Source: Heteroscillospira sp050943935 (GTDB lineage Bacteria; Bacillota; Clostridia; Oscillospirales; Oscillospiraceae). From it: a DNA stretch of 29,230 nt. A program made the position numbers and the translations under genes. Under the pieces are notes generated by a model, which worked only from the letters and a program-made list of their open reading frames with translations, searched no databases and was not told where the DNA came from. Positions within the stretch are counted from its first letter, which is position 1, and each line of letters starts with the position of its first letter. Location: positions 1 to 29,230 of the forward strand of contig JBMNQC010000019.1 in assembly GCA_050943935.1 (NCBI GenBank), given 5' to 3'. Below are positions 16,065-23,306 of this stretch, in pieces.

Positions 16065-16718
16065 ATCCAAAATCACAAAAGTATTTTTCTCCAGAATAAT
16101 AAGTCCGTCGCGCTGCATCTTGCTCAGCTCTGCCGACAGGGCGCTGCGCTCCACATTCAGATGGTCGGCAAGCTGCTGGCGGTTATAGGGGATGGTTACC
16201 CTGCGGCTGCCCTGGGCGGCGGCCTGGGCGGAGAGATAGGCCGCCACACGCCCGCGTATGGACTTAGGCGCGGTATACATTATGCGCTGAGATAAAATAA
16301 GGTTTTTCTGCGCTGTCAGCGACAGGAGATTGCGCAGCAGCCTTGCGTGGCAGACGCAGGGCGAGGAACAGGGCTCAAGAAGTCTGGAGGCGTTCAAAAG
16401 CAGTATTTCCGTCTGCTCCGCCGCTGCGGCGTTCACAAGCAGGGGCTGACCGGGGATGCACGCATAGGTCTCGGCAAATATCTGCCCGGGCTCTATCCGG
16501 CTTAGTATGCTCCTGTTGCCCCATACGTCGTCATGCTCTATGAGCACGCTGCCGGACAGCACAAGAGCCATGCTCTGTATGCAGTCCCCCGAGTGAAATA
16601 TCCTATCGTTACGGCCGTAGCTGCGCACCTGGGCGCCAAGACAGTCCAGGGCTTTTTCCAGTTCCGCGGCGGAAAGTCCCCTGAAAATGGGGCAGCCTGA
16701 TAAAAAAGAAAAATTCAT
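16062..16718 (-). CDS. Crp/Fnr family transcriptional regulator
   Basis: The 218-aa protein has an N-terminal cyclic-nucleotide-binding-like beta roll (about 10-115, with SGDCIQSMALVLSGSVLI). A long dimer helix follows, then a C-terminal winged HTH (about 150-215, YNRQQLADHLNVERSALSAELSKM). Residues that hold cAMP are not evident, so another signal is likely. Three cysteines, Cys117, Cys121 and Cys123 (CSSPCVC), lie just before the dimer helix and could be redox- or metal-sensing; this is inference. It diverges from a 4Fe-4S protein across an 89-nt gap containing a perfect palindrome. This pairing is familiar from clostridial HcpR-like regulators, but the specific subfamily is not certain. 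Confidence 0.9.
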   Translation of the reverse strand: MNFSFLSGCPIFRGLSAAELEKALDCLGAQVRSYGRNDRIFHSGDCIQSMALVLSGSVLIEHDDVWGNRSILSRIEPGQIFAETYACIPGQPLLVNAAAAEQTEILLLNASRLLEPCSSPCVCHARLLRNLLSLTAQKNLILSQRIMYTAPKSIRGRVAAYLSAQAAAQGSRRVTIPYNRQQLADHLNVERSALSAELSKMQRDGLIILEKNTFVILD

Positions 16719-16729
16719 TTTTGCTCCTT

Positions 16730-16745
16730 TGTTGTTAAAACAACA
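16730..16745. promoter_or_regulatory. Candidate Crp/Fnr-type operator
   Basis: The palindrome TGTTGTT-AA-AACAACA is perfect over 16 bp and is the only such element in the divergent gap. For the ferredoxin gene two -10 candidates are visible: GATAAT (16756-16761) and TATATT (16767-16772). With the second, transcription would start near 16779 and the palindrome centre would be at about -41.5, the class II activation position of Crp/Fnr proteins. With the first it would overlap the -35 region and repress. Confidence 0.55.
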
Positions 16746-16807
16746 TACTTTCCCAGATAATTGCGGTATATTTACAGCGTAATTACTTCTGAACGGAGGA
16801 AAAAGCT

Positions 16808-17497
16808 ATGCTTCGTAAAATTATACACATTGATGAGGAAAAATGCAATGGCTGCGGCGCCTGCGCCCAGGCTTGCCATGAGGGAGCCATTGGCATGCGC
16901 GGCGGAAAGGCCGTGCTCCTGCGTGACGACTACTGTGACGGACTTGGCGACTGCCTGCCGTCCTGCCCCACCGGAGCAATAAGCTTTGTTGAGCGTGAGG
17001 CGGCACCCTACGACGAGGCTGCCGTGGCTGCCCGCAAGGAGGAAGGTAAGAAGCCTCTGCCCTGCGGCTGCCCGGGTACCCAGTCCAGAAACTGGGAGCG
17101 GGAGAGCGCGCCCGGCGCCGCCAACGCCGCGTCGGAGCTTCGCCAGTGGCCGGTTCAGATAAAGCTTGCCCCGGTTAACGCCCCGTATTTCAGCGGAGCC
17201 CATCTTCTTGTAGCCGCCGACTGCTCCGCATATGCCTATGGTGCTTTCCACCAGGATTTCATCCGCGGCAGAGTTGCGCTCATAGGCTGTCCCAAACTGG
17301 ATAGTGTCGATTACAGCGAAAAGCTTACGGAGATACTGCGGCAAAACGACATAAAAAGCCTTACCGTAGTCCGCATGGAAGTGCCATGCTGCGGCGGTAT
17401 TGAGCACGCAGCGGTATCGGCGCTGAAAAACAGCGGCAAATTCATTCCCTGGCGCGTCGTTACCCTATCCACGGACGGACGCATCCTTGAGGGCTGA
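16808..17497 (+). CDS. 4Fe-4S ferredoxin-domain protein next to the Crp/Fnr regulator
   Basis: The 229-aa cytosolic protein begins with a ferredoxin domain. Cys13, Cys16, Cys19 and Cys23 (CNGCGACAQAC) form a complete cluster motif. A second set, Cys43, Cys49 and Cys53 (CDGLGDCLPSCP), is atypical in spacing. A CGCPG motif (Cys86, Cys88) follows, then a C-terminal region (about 110-229) with ADCSAYAYG, GCPKLD and PCCGGIEH, which carry further possible ligands. The role is probably electron transfer or redox sensing; the partner enzyme is not in the window. The start follows CGGAGG. Divergence from the Crp/Fnr gene suggests it is that regulator's target. Confidence 0.85.
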   Translation: MLRKIIHIDEEKCNGCGACAQACHEGAIGMRGGKAVLLRDDYCDGLGDCLPSCPTGAISFVEREAAPYDEAAVAARKEEGKKPLPCGCPGTQSRNWERESAPGAANAASELRQWPVQIKLAPVNAPYFSGAHLLVAADCSAYAYGAFHQDFIRGRVALIGCPKLDSVDYSEKLTEILRQNDIKSLTVVRMEVPCCGGIEHAAVSALKNSGKFIPWRVVTLSTDGRILEG

Positions 17498-17503
17498 GGG
17501 GGC

Positions 17504-17531
17504 TTTACAGAACTCCAATCTGTGATATAAT
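17504..17531 (+). promoter_or_regulatory. Candidate sigma-A promoter of rqcP
   Basis: TTTACA (17504-17509) and a perfect TATAAT (17526-17531) with a 16-bp spacer lie just after the ferredoxin stop codon, 33 nt upstream of the rqcP start. Confidence 0.7.
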
Positions 17532-17563
17532 AAGGCCCATAACAGCAGGATAAGGAGAATCGT

Positions 17564-17806
17564 ATGAGACTGGACAAGTTCCTGAAGGTTTCGCGCCTAA
17601 TAAAGCGCCGCACCGTGGCCAATGAGGCCTGCGACGGCCAGCGCGTAACGGTAAACGGCCGCGAGGCCAAGGCGTCTTACCAGGTAAAGGTGGGGGACGT
17701 GATAGAAATAGGCTTCGGCCAGCGTACACTTAAGGTAGAGGTTATGGATGTGTCAGAGCACACCACCAAGGCCGACGCCGCCGGACTGTACCGGGAAATA
17801 GTATGA
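17564..17806 (+). CDS. rqcP: S4-domain RNA-binding protein RqcP (YabO)
   Basis: RqcP (YabO) is a small S4 protein that assists RqcH in C-terminal alanine tailing of stalled nascent chains on 50S subunits. The product is 80 aa and is almost all S4 domain: MRLDKFLKVSRLIKRRTVANE and the VNGREAKASYQVKVGDVIEI turn. TAAGGAG precedes the start. In Bacillus it follows yabN and precedes yabP, yabQ and divIC. Here it has its own promoter and terminator and is followed by a carboxypeptidase gene, with no yabP, yabQ or divIC in the window. Confidence 0.92.
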   Translation: MRLDKFLKVSRLIKRRTVANEACDGQRVTVNGREAKASYQVKVGDVIEIGFGQRTLKVEVMDVSEHTTKADAAGLYREIV

Positions 17807-17812
17807 ATAAGC

Positions 17813-17858
17813 GCACTTGACAAAGCACATCAAGACCGTTTTGTCAAGTGCCTTTTTT
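17813..17858 (+). terminator. Intrinsic terminator of rqcP
   Basis: GCACTTGACAAA (17813-17824) pairs perfectly with TTTGTCAAGTGC (17840-17851), with a 15-nt loop, followed by CTTTTTT. Confidence 0.9.
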
Positions 17859-17958
17859 ACGCCATGATTTGTCAGGGATTGGTAAAATCCGTGTTATGTT
17901 AACGGAATATGAATAATTTCCCCTGTATATGTGGGCGGAAATAATGTTGATAACTGTG

Positions 17959-17988
17959 TTGAAAGTGTTTAAAACTCCCGTATATAAA
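17959..17988 (+). promoter_or_regulatory. Candidate promoter in the long gap before the carboxypeptidase gene
   Basis: The 348-base gap 17807-18154 holds the rqcP terminator and this promoter: TTGAAA (17959-17964) with TATATA (17981-17986, 16-bp spacer) or TATAAA two bases on. The start would lie about 160 nt before the gene, leaving a long leader in which I see no known riboswitch. TGTTGATAA just upstream differs from a DnaA box by one base, but it stands alone. Confidence 0.45.
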
Positions 17989-18154
17989 GGCTTTTCCAGC
18001 CATGCCCCGAGGATTGCCGATATTCACAGCCCTTTGAATATTCCATAATCTATGAAACTGCCTGGGGATTCATTCGAATTTGGAATGGTAAGCCGGACAT
18101 AGAGCGCGTACTCGTCCCATAGTATGCACTAACTGGAATTACCGGAGGTGCCCA

Positions 18155-19300
18155 ATGAAAAAGCTGCTTGTTTTCGTGCTGATAATAAGTCTGCTGCCTG
18201 CGCTGCCGGTCAGCGCCGCGCAGAACGTCTCTGCCGGATTGGATGTTCCGGCCCCATGCGCCATATTAATGGAAAAGGAGACCGGCGCCGTGCTGTGGGA
18301 AAAGGATGCGGATAAGCCCGTGCCTCCCGCTAGTGTAACCAAGGTCATGACCATACTTCTCATAGTGGAGGCCATATCCGACGGTACGCTGAGCCTTGAG
18401 GACAACATCACCGCCTCCACCCGCGCCAGCTCAATGGGAGGCTCTCAGATATATCTCAAGGAGGGCGAGACCATGACGGCCCGGGATATGCTGAAATCCA
18501 TCATAGTCTCCTCCGCCAACGATGCAGCTGTTGCCGTGGCCGAGCACCTGTGCGGCACCGAGGACAGCTTCGTACAGCGCATGAACGACAGGGCCGAAGA
18601 GCTGGGGCTGAAAAATACCCACTTCACCAACTGCACCGGCCTGTTTGACGACGATAACCACTACACCTCCGCCAGGGATGTGGCAATTATATCCCGGGAG
18701 CTGATTTCCCACGAGATGATACGGGACTACACCCGCATCTGGATGGATACCGTGCGTGACGGACAGTTCGGCCTCACCAATACCAACAAGCTGGTGCGCC
18801 GGTATGAGGGCTGCACCGGACTGAAAACCGGCTTCACTTCTCTGGCGGGCCATTGCCTGTCTGCCACGGCGGAGCGGGACGGAGTTGAGTACATAGCGGT
18901 AGTAATGGGCGCTTCGTCCTCCGATGAGCGTTTCGACAGCGCCGTCAGCCTGCTGGACCACGCCTTTTCAAATTATACGTTGGTACGCCTGACGCCTCCG
19001 GAGGCCATAGCCCCGGTGCGGGTGGGGGTGGGGGAACTGGATTCCTTCCAGCCGGAAATAGGAGGCGAGGGAAAGCTCCTGCTGCCCAGAGCACAGGCTC
19101 AGAAGCTGGAATATACCATGGAACTGCCTGAACGTGTGGAGGCACCGCTTACCGCGGGCCAGGAGATAGGACGCATGGCCGTAACGCTGGAGGGGGAGAC
19201 GGTATACGATGGACCTCTGCTCTGCCCTGTTGACATAGCGCGCCGTTCTCCTCTGGCGCTGTTTGACGAATTGGCCGCGTTCCTGTACGGAAAGAGATAA
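18155..19300 (+). CDS. dacF: D-alanyl-D-alanine carboxypeptidase (PBP5/DacF family)
   Basis: This low-molecular-mass penicillin-binding protein trims the terminal D-Ala from peptidoglycan stem peptides outside the membrane. The product is 381 aa. It has a signal peptide (MKKLLVFVLIISLLPALPVSA, cleavage near 22). The catalytic motifs are S60-V-T-K63, S120-A-N122 and K224-T-G, followed by a PBP5 C-terminal beta domain (about 275-370). The start follows CGGAGGTG. The family contains vegetative DacA and sporulation DacF/DacB enzymes. The symbol reflects the nearest type only, and the role in sporulation is not shown by the sequence. Confidence 0.9.
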   Translation: MKKLLVFVLIISLLPALPVSAAQNVSAGLDVPAPCAILMEKETGAVLWEKDADKPVPPASVTKVMTILLIVEAISDGTLSLEDNITASTRASSMGGSQIYLKEGETMTARDMLKSIIVSSANDAAVAVAEHLCGTEDSFVQRMNDRAEELGLKNTHFTNCTGLFDDDNHYTSARDVAIISRELISHEMIRDYTRIWMDTVRDGQFGLTNTNKLVRRYEGCTGLKTGFTSLAGHCLSATAERDGVEYIAVVMGASSSDERFDSAVSLLDHAFSNYTLVRLTPPEAIAPVRVGVGELDSFQPEIGGEGKLLLPRAQAQKLEYTMELPERVEAPLTAGQEIGRMAVTLEGETVYDGPLLCPVDIARRSPLALFDELAAFLYGKR

Positions 19301-19379
19301 ATTCCCCATCACAGCGTCAAAAACCCCCTTTACAGGCGCAATTCGCCCCACTTCGACCAAAGATTACAGGAAAATGCAG

Positions 19380-19423
19380 TTGAAAAGTGTTAGTAAAGAG
19401 TGTAAAATAAACTCAACACTTTT
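19380..19423 (+). promoter_or_regulatory. Candidate pgi promoter flanked by an inverted repeat
   Basis: TTGAAA (19380-19385) and TAAAAT (19403-19408) have a 17-bp spacer. AAAAGTGTT (19383-19391) and its exact reverse complement AACACTTTT (19415-19423) flank the spacer and -10. This could be an operator pair or fortuitous. The block TTGAAA(A)GTGTT also occurs at the carboxypeptidase promoter (17959 on). Confidence 0.5.
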
Positions 19424-19440
19424 GAAGGAGCTGCAATTTT

Positions 19441-20724
19441 ATGGTCAAAGTAGATTTGACGGGCGCAAAGAGTTTTTTTGATGCCGCGGAGCCCAACTAC
19501 GCCCGGGCAGCCCAGGCGCACAGAACTCTGGGAGATAAATCCGGAGCCGGAAGCGATTTTACCGGCTGGGTGAGTCTGCCCGGACGCGTCCGGGACACGG
19601 AGCTGCGGAGCATAGTGAACTCGGCGGAAAAAATCCGCTCAAATTCGCAGGCTCTTGTGGTTATCGGCATAGGCGGCTCCTACCTTGGAGCAAGAGCGGC
19701 CGTGGAGCTGCTCGGCGGCGCGAAACTAGATGGACCGGAGCTGCTCTTTGCAGGCAACGGCCTTTCGCCGGACGCTCTGGCTGAAACAGTTGAGCGCCTG
19801 GGCGACCGGGATTTCTCAGTAAACGTCATTTCCAAATCCGGCACCACGCTGGAGCCGGCCCTTGCATTCCGTGTGTTCAAATCCCGCCTGGAGCAGAAAT
19901 ACGGCGCTGCGGGAGCACGCAAGCGCATATACGCCACTACAGACGCCAGAAAGGGCGCTCTCAAGTCTCTGGCCGACGCTGAGGGATACGAGACCTTTGT
20001 AGTGCCGGACGATGTTGGCGGCCGCTACAGCGTCCTGTCGGCCGTGGGACTGCTGCCAATGGCCGTGGCAGGTATAGACGTGCGCCGGGTTGTAGGCGCC
20101 GCGGCCCAGGAGATGGAGGCCCTTAATCTCCGCAGCCCGGAGAACCCCGCCTGGCAGTACGCAGCCGCCAGGCAGAGCCTGTATCAGAGCGGGCGCGGCA
20201 TAGAGATATTGGGCTCATACGAACCCCGCTTCAGATACATGGGCGAGTGGTGGAAGCAGCTTTTCGGCGAAAGCGAGGGAAAAAACGGCGTGGGCATCTT
20301 CCCGGCCTCCGTGGAATTCACCGCCGACCTGCACTCCATGGGCCAGTACATACAGGACGGCCCGCGCAGCATGATGGAGACCATAGTCTCCTTCGAGCAT
20401 TGCCGTGAGCAGTTCGAGGTGCCCTTTGCCATGGGCGATCCTGACGGCCTGAATTATCTTGCCGGACGCGACTTCGGCGATATCTGCCGTGTGGCTAGGG
20501 AGGCGGTGAAGGCCGCCCATATCTCCGGCGGCGTCCCCAATATGGAGATCATCGTACCCCGCCGGGATGAGGAGGGCTTCGCGGCTCTGGTTTGCTTCTT
20601 TGAGATGGCCTGCGCCATAAGCGGCTACATTTCTGGAGTGAATCCCTTCGACCAGCCCGGAGTTGAGGCATACAAGAAAAATATGTTTAAAATGCTGGGC
20701 AGACCCACAGGCGTTTGTGAATAA
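19441..20724 (+). CDS. pgi: Glucose-6-phosphate isomerase
   Basis: Pgi interconverts glucose-6-phosphate and fructose-6-phosphate in the cytosol. The 427-aa product is the short bacterial form, close to Bacillus (about 450). SIS-fold motifs are present: VIGIGGSYLGARA, the phosphate-binding SKSGTTLEP, the GESEGKNG Glu region, His298 in DLHSMGQYI, and a C-terminal Lys in VEAYKKNMF. The start ATG follows AAGGAG. It stands alone with its own promoter. No lesions seen. Confidence 0.96.
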   Translation: MVKVDLTGAKSFFDAAEPNYARAAQAHRTLGDKSGAGSDFTGWVSLPGRVRDTELRSIVNSAEKIRSNSQALVVIGIGGSYLGARAAVELLGGAKLDGPELLFAGNGLSPDALAETVERLGDRDFSVNVISKSGTTLEPALAFRVFKSRLEQKYGAAGARKRIYATTDARKGALKSLADAEGYETFVVPDDVGGRYSVLSAVGLLPMAVAGIDVRRVVGAAAQEMEALNLRSPENPAWQYAAARQSLYQSGRGIEILGSYEPRFRYMGEWWKQLFGESEGKNGVGIFPASVEFTADLHSMGQYIQDGPRSMMETIVSFEHCREQFEVPFAMGDPDGLNYLAGRDFGDICRVAREAVKAAHISGGVPNMEIIVPRRDEEGFAALVCFFEMACAISGYISGVNPFDQPGVEAYKKNMFKMLGRPTGVCE

Positions 20725-20734
20725 TCGGGAAAAA

Positions 20735-20764
20735 TTGAAAAATGCGTTGAAGTTTTCGTAAAAT
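20735..20764 (+). promoter_or_regulatory. Candidate promoter of the small P-loop gene
   Basis: TTGAAA (20735-20740) and TAAAAT (20759-20764) with an 18-bp spacer lie shortly after the pgi stop codon, about 70 nt upstream of the start. Confidence 0.5.
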
Positions 20765-20833
20765 GATGGTAACATATACTTGCACCGTGGAAGACACGCC
20801 GCGGCGCTGTAAAATTAAAGGAGCGTGGTTCAT

Positions 20834-21244
20834 ATGGTTAAACTTATTATGGGTCTCAAAGGTTCCGGCAAGACTAAGAAGATGATGGATCTTCTCAAGA
20901 CCGCCATAGACACCGAAAGTGGAGACATCATTTTCATCGACAAGGATAAAAAGCTTATTTACGATATTCCGTATACGGTGCGTCTGGTTCATGGCAGCGA
21001 CTACGGTATTTGCAGCAATGCCCAGTTCAAGGGCTTTGTCAGCGGCATCCACGCCGGCAACTACGATATCACCCATGTGTTTATAGATAACTTCTTCAAG
21101 ATGCTGGACGATACTTCAAATGAGGCTGTAACTGAGCTCCTGGCCTGGCTGGACGAGTTCAGCGAGAAGGAGAACGTAAAGTTCACCATCAGCGCCAGCG
21201 CCGATATCTCCGGCCTCCCCGAGGGTATCACCAAGTTCTTCTAA
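20834..21244 (+). CDS. Small P-loop protein of unknown function
   Basis: The product is a 136-aa soluble protein opening MVKLIMGLKGSGKT, a Walker A motif with Lys13. A Walker B-like THVFIDNFFKM lies near residue 95. ATG 20834 is chosen because AAAGGAG ends 11 nt upstream; the in-frame GTG at 20825 would be only 2 nt from it. The protein is too short for most P-loop kinases and lacks a recognisable lid or helicase motifs. I recall similar short P-loop proteins in Clostridia of unknown role, unconfirmed here. It has its own promoter and terminator, so it is probably expressed as a single gene. Confidence 0.85.
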   Translation: MVKLIMGLKGSGKTKKMMDLLKTAIDTESGDIIFIDKDKKLIYDIPYTVRLVHGSDYGICSNAQFKGFVSGIHAGNYDITHVFIDNFFKMLDDTSNEAVTELLAWLDEFSEKENVKFTISASADISGLPEGITKFF

Positions 21245-21251
21245 ATAAATC

Positions 21252-21287
21252 ATTCGGCGGCAGTAAAAACTGCCGCCGAATTTTTTG
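21252..21287 (+). terminator. Intrinsic terminator of the P-loop gene
   Basis: A perfect 13-bp stem (21252-21264 with 21269-21281) closes an AAAA loop and runs into TTTTTT. Confidence 0.93.
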
Positions 21288-21327
21288 TTGTTCAGTCTTT
21301 TGTTTGATGGTGCATCTGCTTATGGCA

Positions 21328-21852
21328 TTAACCATACAAGCTGATGCCATATTCTGCCCAGTTTATACCACGCTCAACTCTTATACAATATATTTTCCCG
21401 TATTCAATTACGACGGGAATTGTGGTCATGTTCTTAATGGCATTATATTCCCGGGTAAACTCAAGCGGAACGGATGACTCCATAATCTTATCGGCCTTAA
21501 GCTCTCCGGGCGGGAAAGCAAGGGTCTGGTCTGGCCATACAAATATTTGTACCTTATCCGTTTCAGCGGTGTTTTGCAGCTCTATCCAGCCTGTATCGCT
21601 CAATTGCTTTCCGATGACCGGAGGCTCCTCATTCCAGGTGCAGATATTCGATTCCAATGCTTGACCTTCCCATTCGTATGCGGTAGGAGGCGCTGTATAT
21701 CCCATATGGGAAGTCTTTTGCCCATACTGAATAATTACCTCGGGGCGGACGGATGGGAGATAGATCATATCGTCGCAGATATAAAGGACAATAAAAAATA
21801 TTACCGCAATTGATATCAGGACTCCGAGCCTTTTCTTCAGACCTTGAATCAT
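21328..21852 (-). CDS. AT-rich membrane-anchored orphan, unknown function
   Basis: A 174-aa protein with one N-terminal membrane segment (about 10-27, LGVLISIAVIFFIVLYICDD) and an extracytoplasmic domain rich in Trp, Tyr and Glu (TAYEWEGQALE, VIEYGKIYCIRVERG). The segment has a Cys at residue 26 but no lipobox I would trust. I recognise no family. GC content and codon use are visibly lower than in all neighbours, which hints at a recent acquisition or weak selection. GGAGGGAGTC gives a strong ribosome site and the promoter is a perfect consensus, so it is likely expressed. Confidence 0.8.
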   Translation of the reverse strand: MIQGLKKRLGVLISIAVIFFIVLYICDDMIYLPSVRPEVIIQYGQKTSHMGYTAPPTAYEWEGQALESNICTWNEEPPVIGKQLSDTGWIELQNTAETDKVQIFVWPDQTLAFPPGELKADKIMESSVPLEFTREYNAIKNMTTIPVVIEYGKIYCIRVERGINWAEYGISLYG

Positions 21853-21893
21853 GACTCCCTCCTATATAATTTATTATAATATCATTCGAATAA

Positions 21894-21922
21894 ATTATAG
21901 CACGTGTCTGAAAGCCTGTCAA
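21894..21922 (-). promoter_or_regulatory. Perfect consensus sigma-A promoter of the AT-rich orphan
   Basis: On the minus strand TTGACA (21922-21917) and TATAAT (21899-21894) are both exact with the ideal 17-bp spacer. The leader would be about 35 nt. Confidence 0.8.
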
Positions 21923-21965
21923 AAACAGTTTGTTTTTTCTTAATAAAATAAAAATGCGTTCTTTG

Positions 21966-21994
21966 TTGACGGGTATTGCACAATAAGGTAAAAT
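21966..21994 (+). promoter_or_regulatory. Candidate sigma-A promoter of the AI-2E family gene
   Basis: TTGACG (21966-21971) and TAAAAT (21989-21994) with a 17-bp spacer lie divergent from the orphan's promoter. The -35 elements are 43 bp apart. Confidence 0.7.
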
Positions 21995-22016
21995 GTTAGG
22001 GATTGGAGGTGGGACG

Positions 22017-23306
22017 ATGAAAAAAGTCAAATGGGACGGCAGATATATTGCCGCGGGCGTCACGGCTCTGCTGGTGATATTCGGCTGCATCGTCTTTTAT
22101 ATGATTTTTCAGCGGTGGGAGGGTATCCGCGTAGCCGTTATCAACCTGATAGGCATCCTCTCTCCGTTTATCTGGGGCGCGGTCATAGCCTATCTGCTGT
22201 GTCCCATGATGAAGTTTTTCCAGAAGCGCATCTTTGCCCCCGTGTCGGAAAAGCTGGCAAAGACGGAGCGGGCTCAATTTGCCATAGCCAGGTCCCTCTC
22301 CGTGGTGCTCAGTCTCATAGTGGCCATCGCCATAGTTACGGCTCTGCTGTGGCTCATAGTGCCGCGTTTTTATGAGAGCATCCGCAGCATTGTGATAGCT
22401 CTGCCGGACTTTGTCAGCTCTGCCAACCAGAAGCTGCTGGAGCTTCTGGCCAACTATCCTGAGATAGAGGTGCAGGTGCAGAAACTGGTGGACACGCTTT
22501 ATACCAACCTGACCAACTGGCTCTCAAACGACCTTCAGCCTCAGATGCAGAGTATGCAGAGCATAGTGGATATGGTGTCCAGCAGTCTGAAAAATGTTGT
22601 GTCTGTTGTTCTGGACCTGTTTATCGGCATCATTGTGTCCTGCTATCTGCTGTATAACAAGGAAAAATTCGGCGGTCAGATAAAGCGTATATTCTATAGC
22701 CTGATGTCCGTTGAACATGTGGAGAGCGTGCTGCGCAGCTTTGCCTTTATAGACCGTGTGTTTATGGGCTTTCTGGGCGGCAAGCTGGTGGACTCCGCCA
22801 TTATAGGAGTGCTGTGCTACATAGGCTGCGCAATACTCAATATGCCCTACGCAACGCTCATAGCCGTTATAGTCGGCGTGACCAATATAATCCCATACTT
22901 CGGCCCTTTCATCGGCGCCATCCCCAGCGCCTTTTTCATTTTGATGGTAGACCCCTTCAAGTGTCTCATCTTTATTGTTTTTATTCTTGCCCTCCAGCAG
23001 TTTGACGGCAATATCCTCGGCCCCCATATACTTGGCAACAGCGTGGGAATAAGCGGATTTTGGGTCATGTTCGCCATCATTGTGGGCAGCGGCCTGTTCG
23101 GCTTTATCGGTATGCTCATAGGCGTGCCTGTGTTTGTTGTCCTGAGCACGGGCTTTAACCTCATGGTGGAGCATTTTCTAAAAAAACGCGGCCTCCCTAC
23201 GGAGACCGCGGATTATACCTGTCTGGACCACCTGGACCCTCTTACACACCAGCCGGTGCACAAGTCGGATGAGGATATCCCTCAGGAGATTATCGAAGAA
23301 CAGTAA
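22017..23306 (+). CDS. AI-2E family (TqsA/YtvI-like) membrane transporter
   Basis: The 429-aa integral membrane protein belongs to the AI-2E/PerM superfamily. Members are proposed exporters of autoinducer-2 or Na+(Li+)/H+ antiporters; a specific substrate cannot be assigned. It has two N-terminal membrane helices (about 10-60), then a central soluble helical region (about 130-190) with the pattern LVDTLYTNLTNWL. A C-terminal cluster of helices follows, including the family motif IVGVTNIIPYFGPFIGAIPSA and GNSVGISGFWV. ATG 22017 is chosen because GGAGGT precedes it; an upstream ATG at 21993 lies in the -10. The last 17 bases overlap the convergent cysteine desulfurase. Confidence 0.92.
   Translation: MKKVKWDGRYIAAGVTALLVIFGCIVFYMIFQRWEGIRVAVINLIGILSPFIWGAVIAYLLCPMMKFFQKRIFAPVSEKLAKTERAQFAIARSLSVVLSLIVAIAIVTALLWLIVPRFYESIRSIVIALPDFVSSANQKLLELLANYPEIEVQVQKLVDTLYTNLTNWLSNDLQPQMQSMQSIVDMVSSSLKNVVSVVLDLFIGIIVSCYLLYNKEKFGGQIKRIFYSLMSVEHVESVLRSFAFIDRVFMGFLGGKLVDSAIIGVLCYIGCAILNMPYATLIAVIVGVTNIIPYFGPFIGAIPSAFFILMVDPFKCLIFIVFILALQQFDGNILGPHILGNSVGISGFWVMFAIIVGSGLFGFIGMLIGVPVFVVLSTGFNLMVEHFLKKRGLPTETADYTCLDHLDPLTHQPVHKSDEDIPQEIIEEQ

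Noticed and set aside
17947..17965. DnaA-box-like TGTTGATAA and nearby TGTTGAAAG, possibly an origin.
   Set aside because: There is one near-match and no cluster, AT-rich unwinding element or dnaA/dnaN neighbours, so an origin is not supported.
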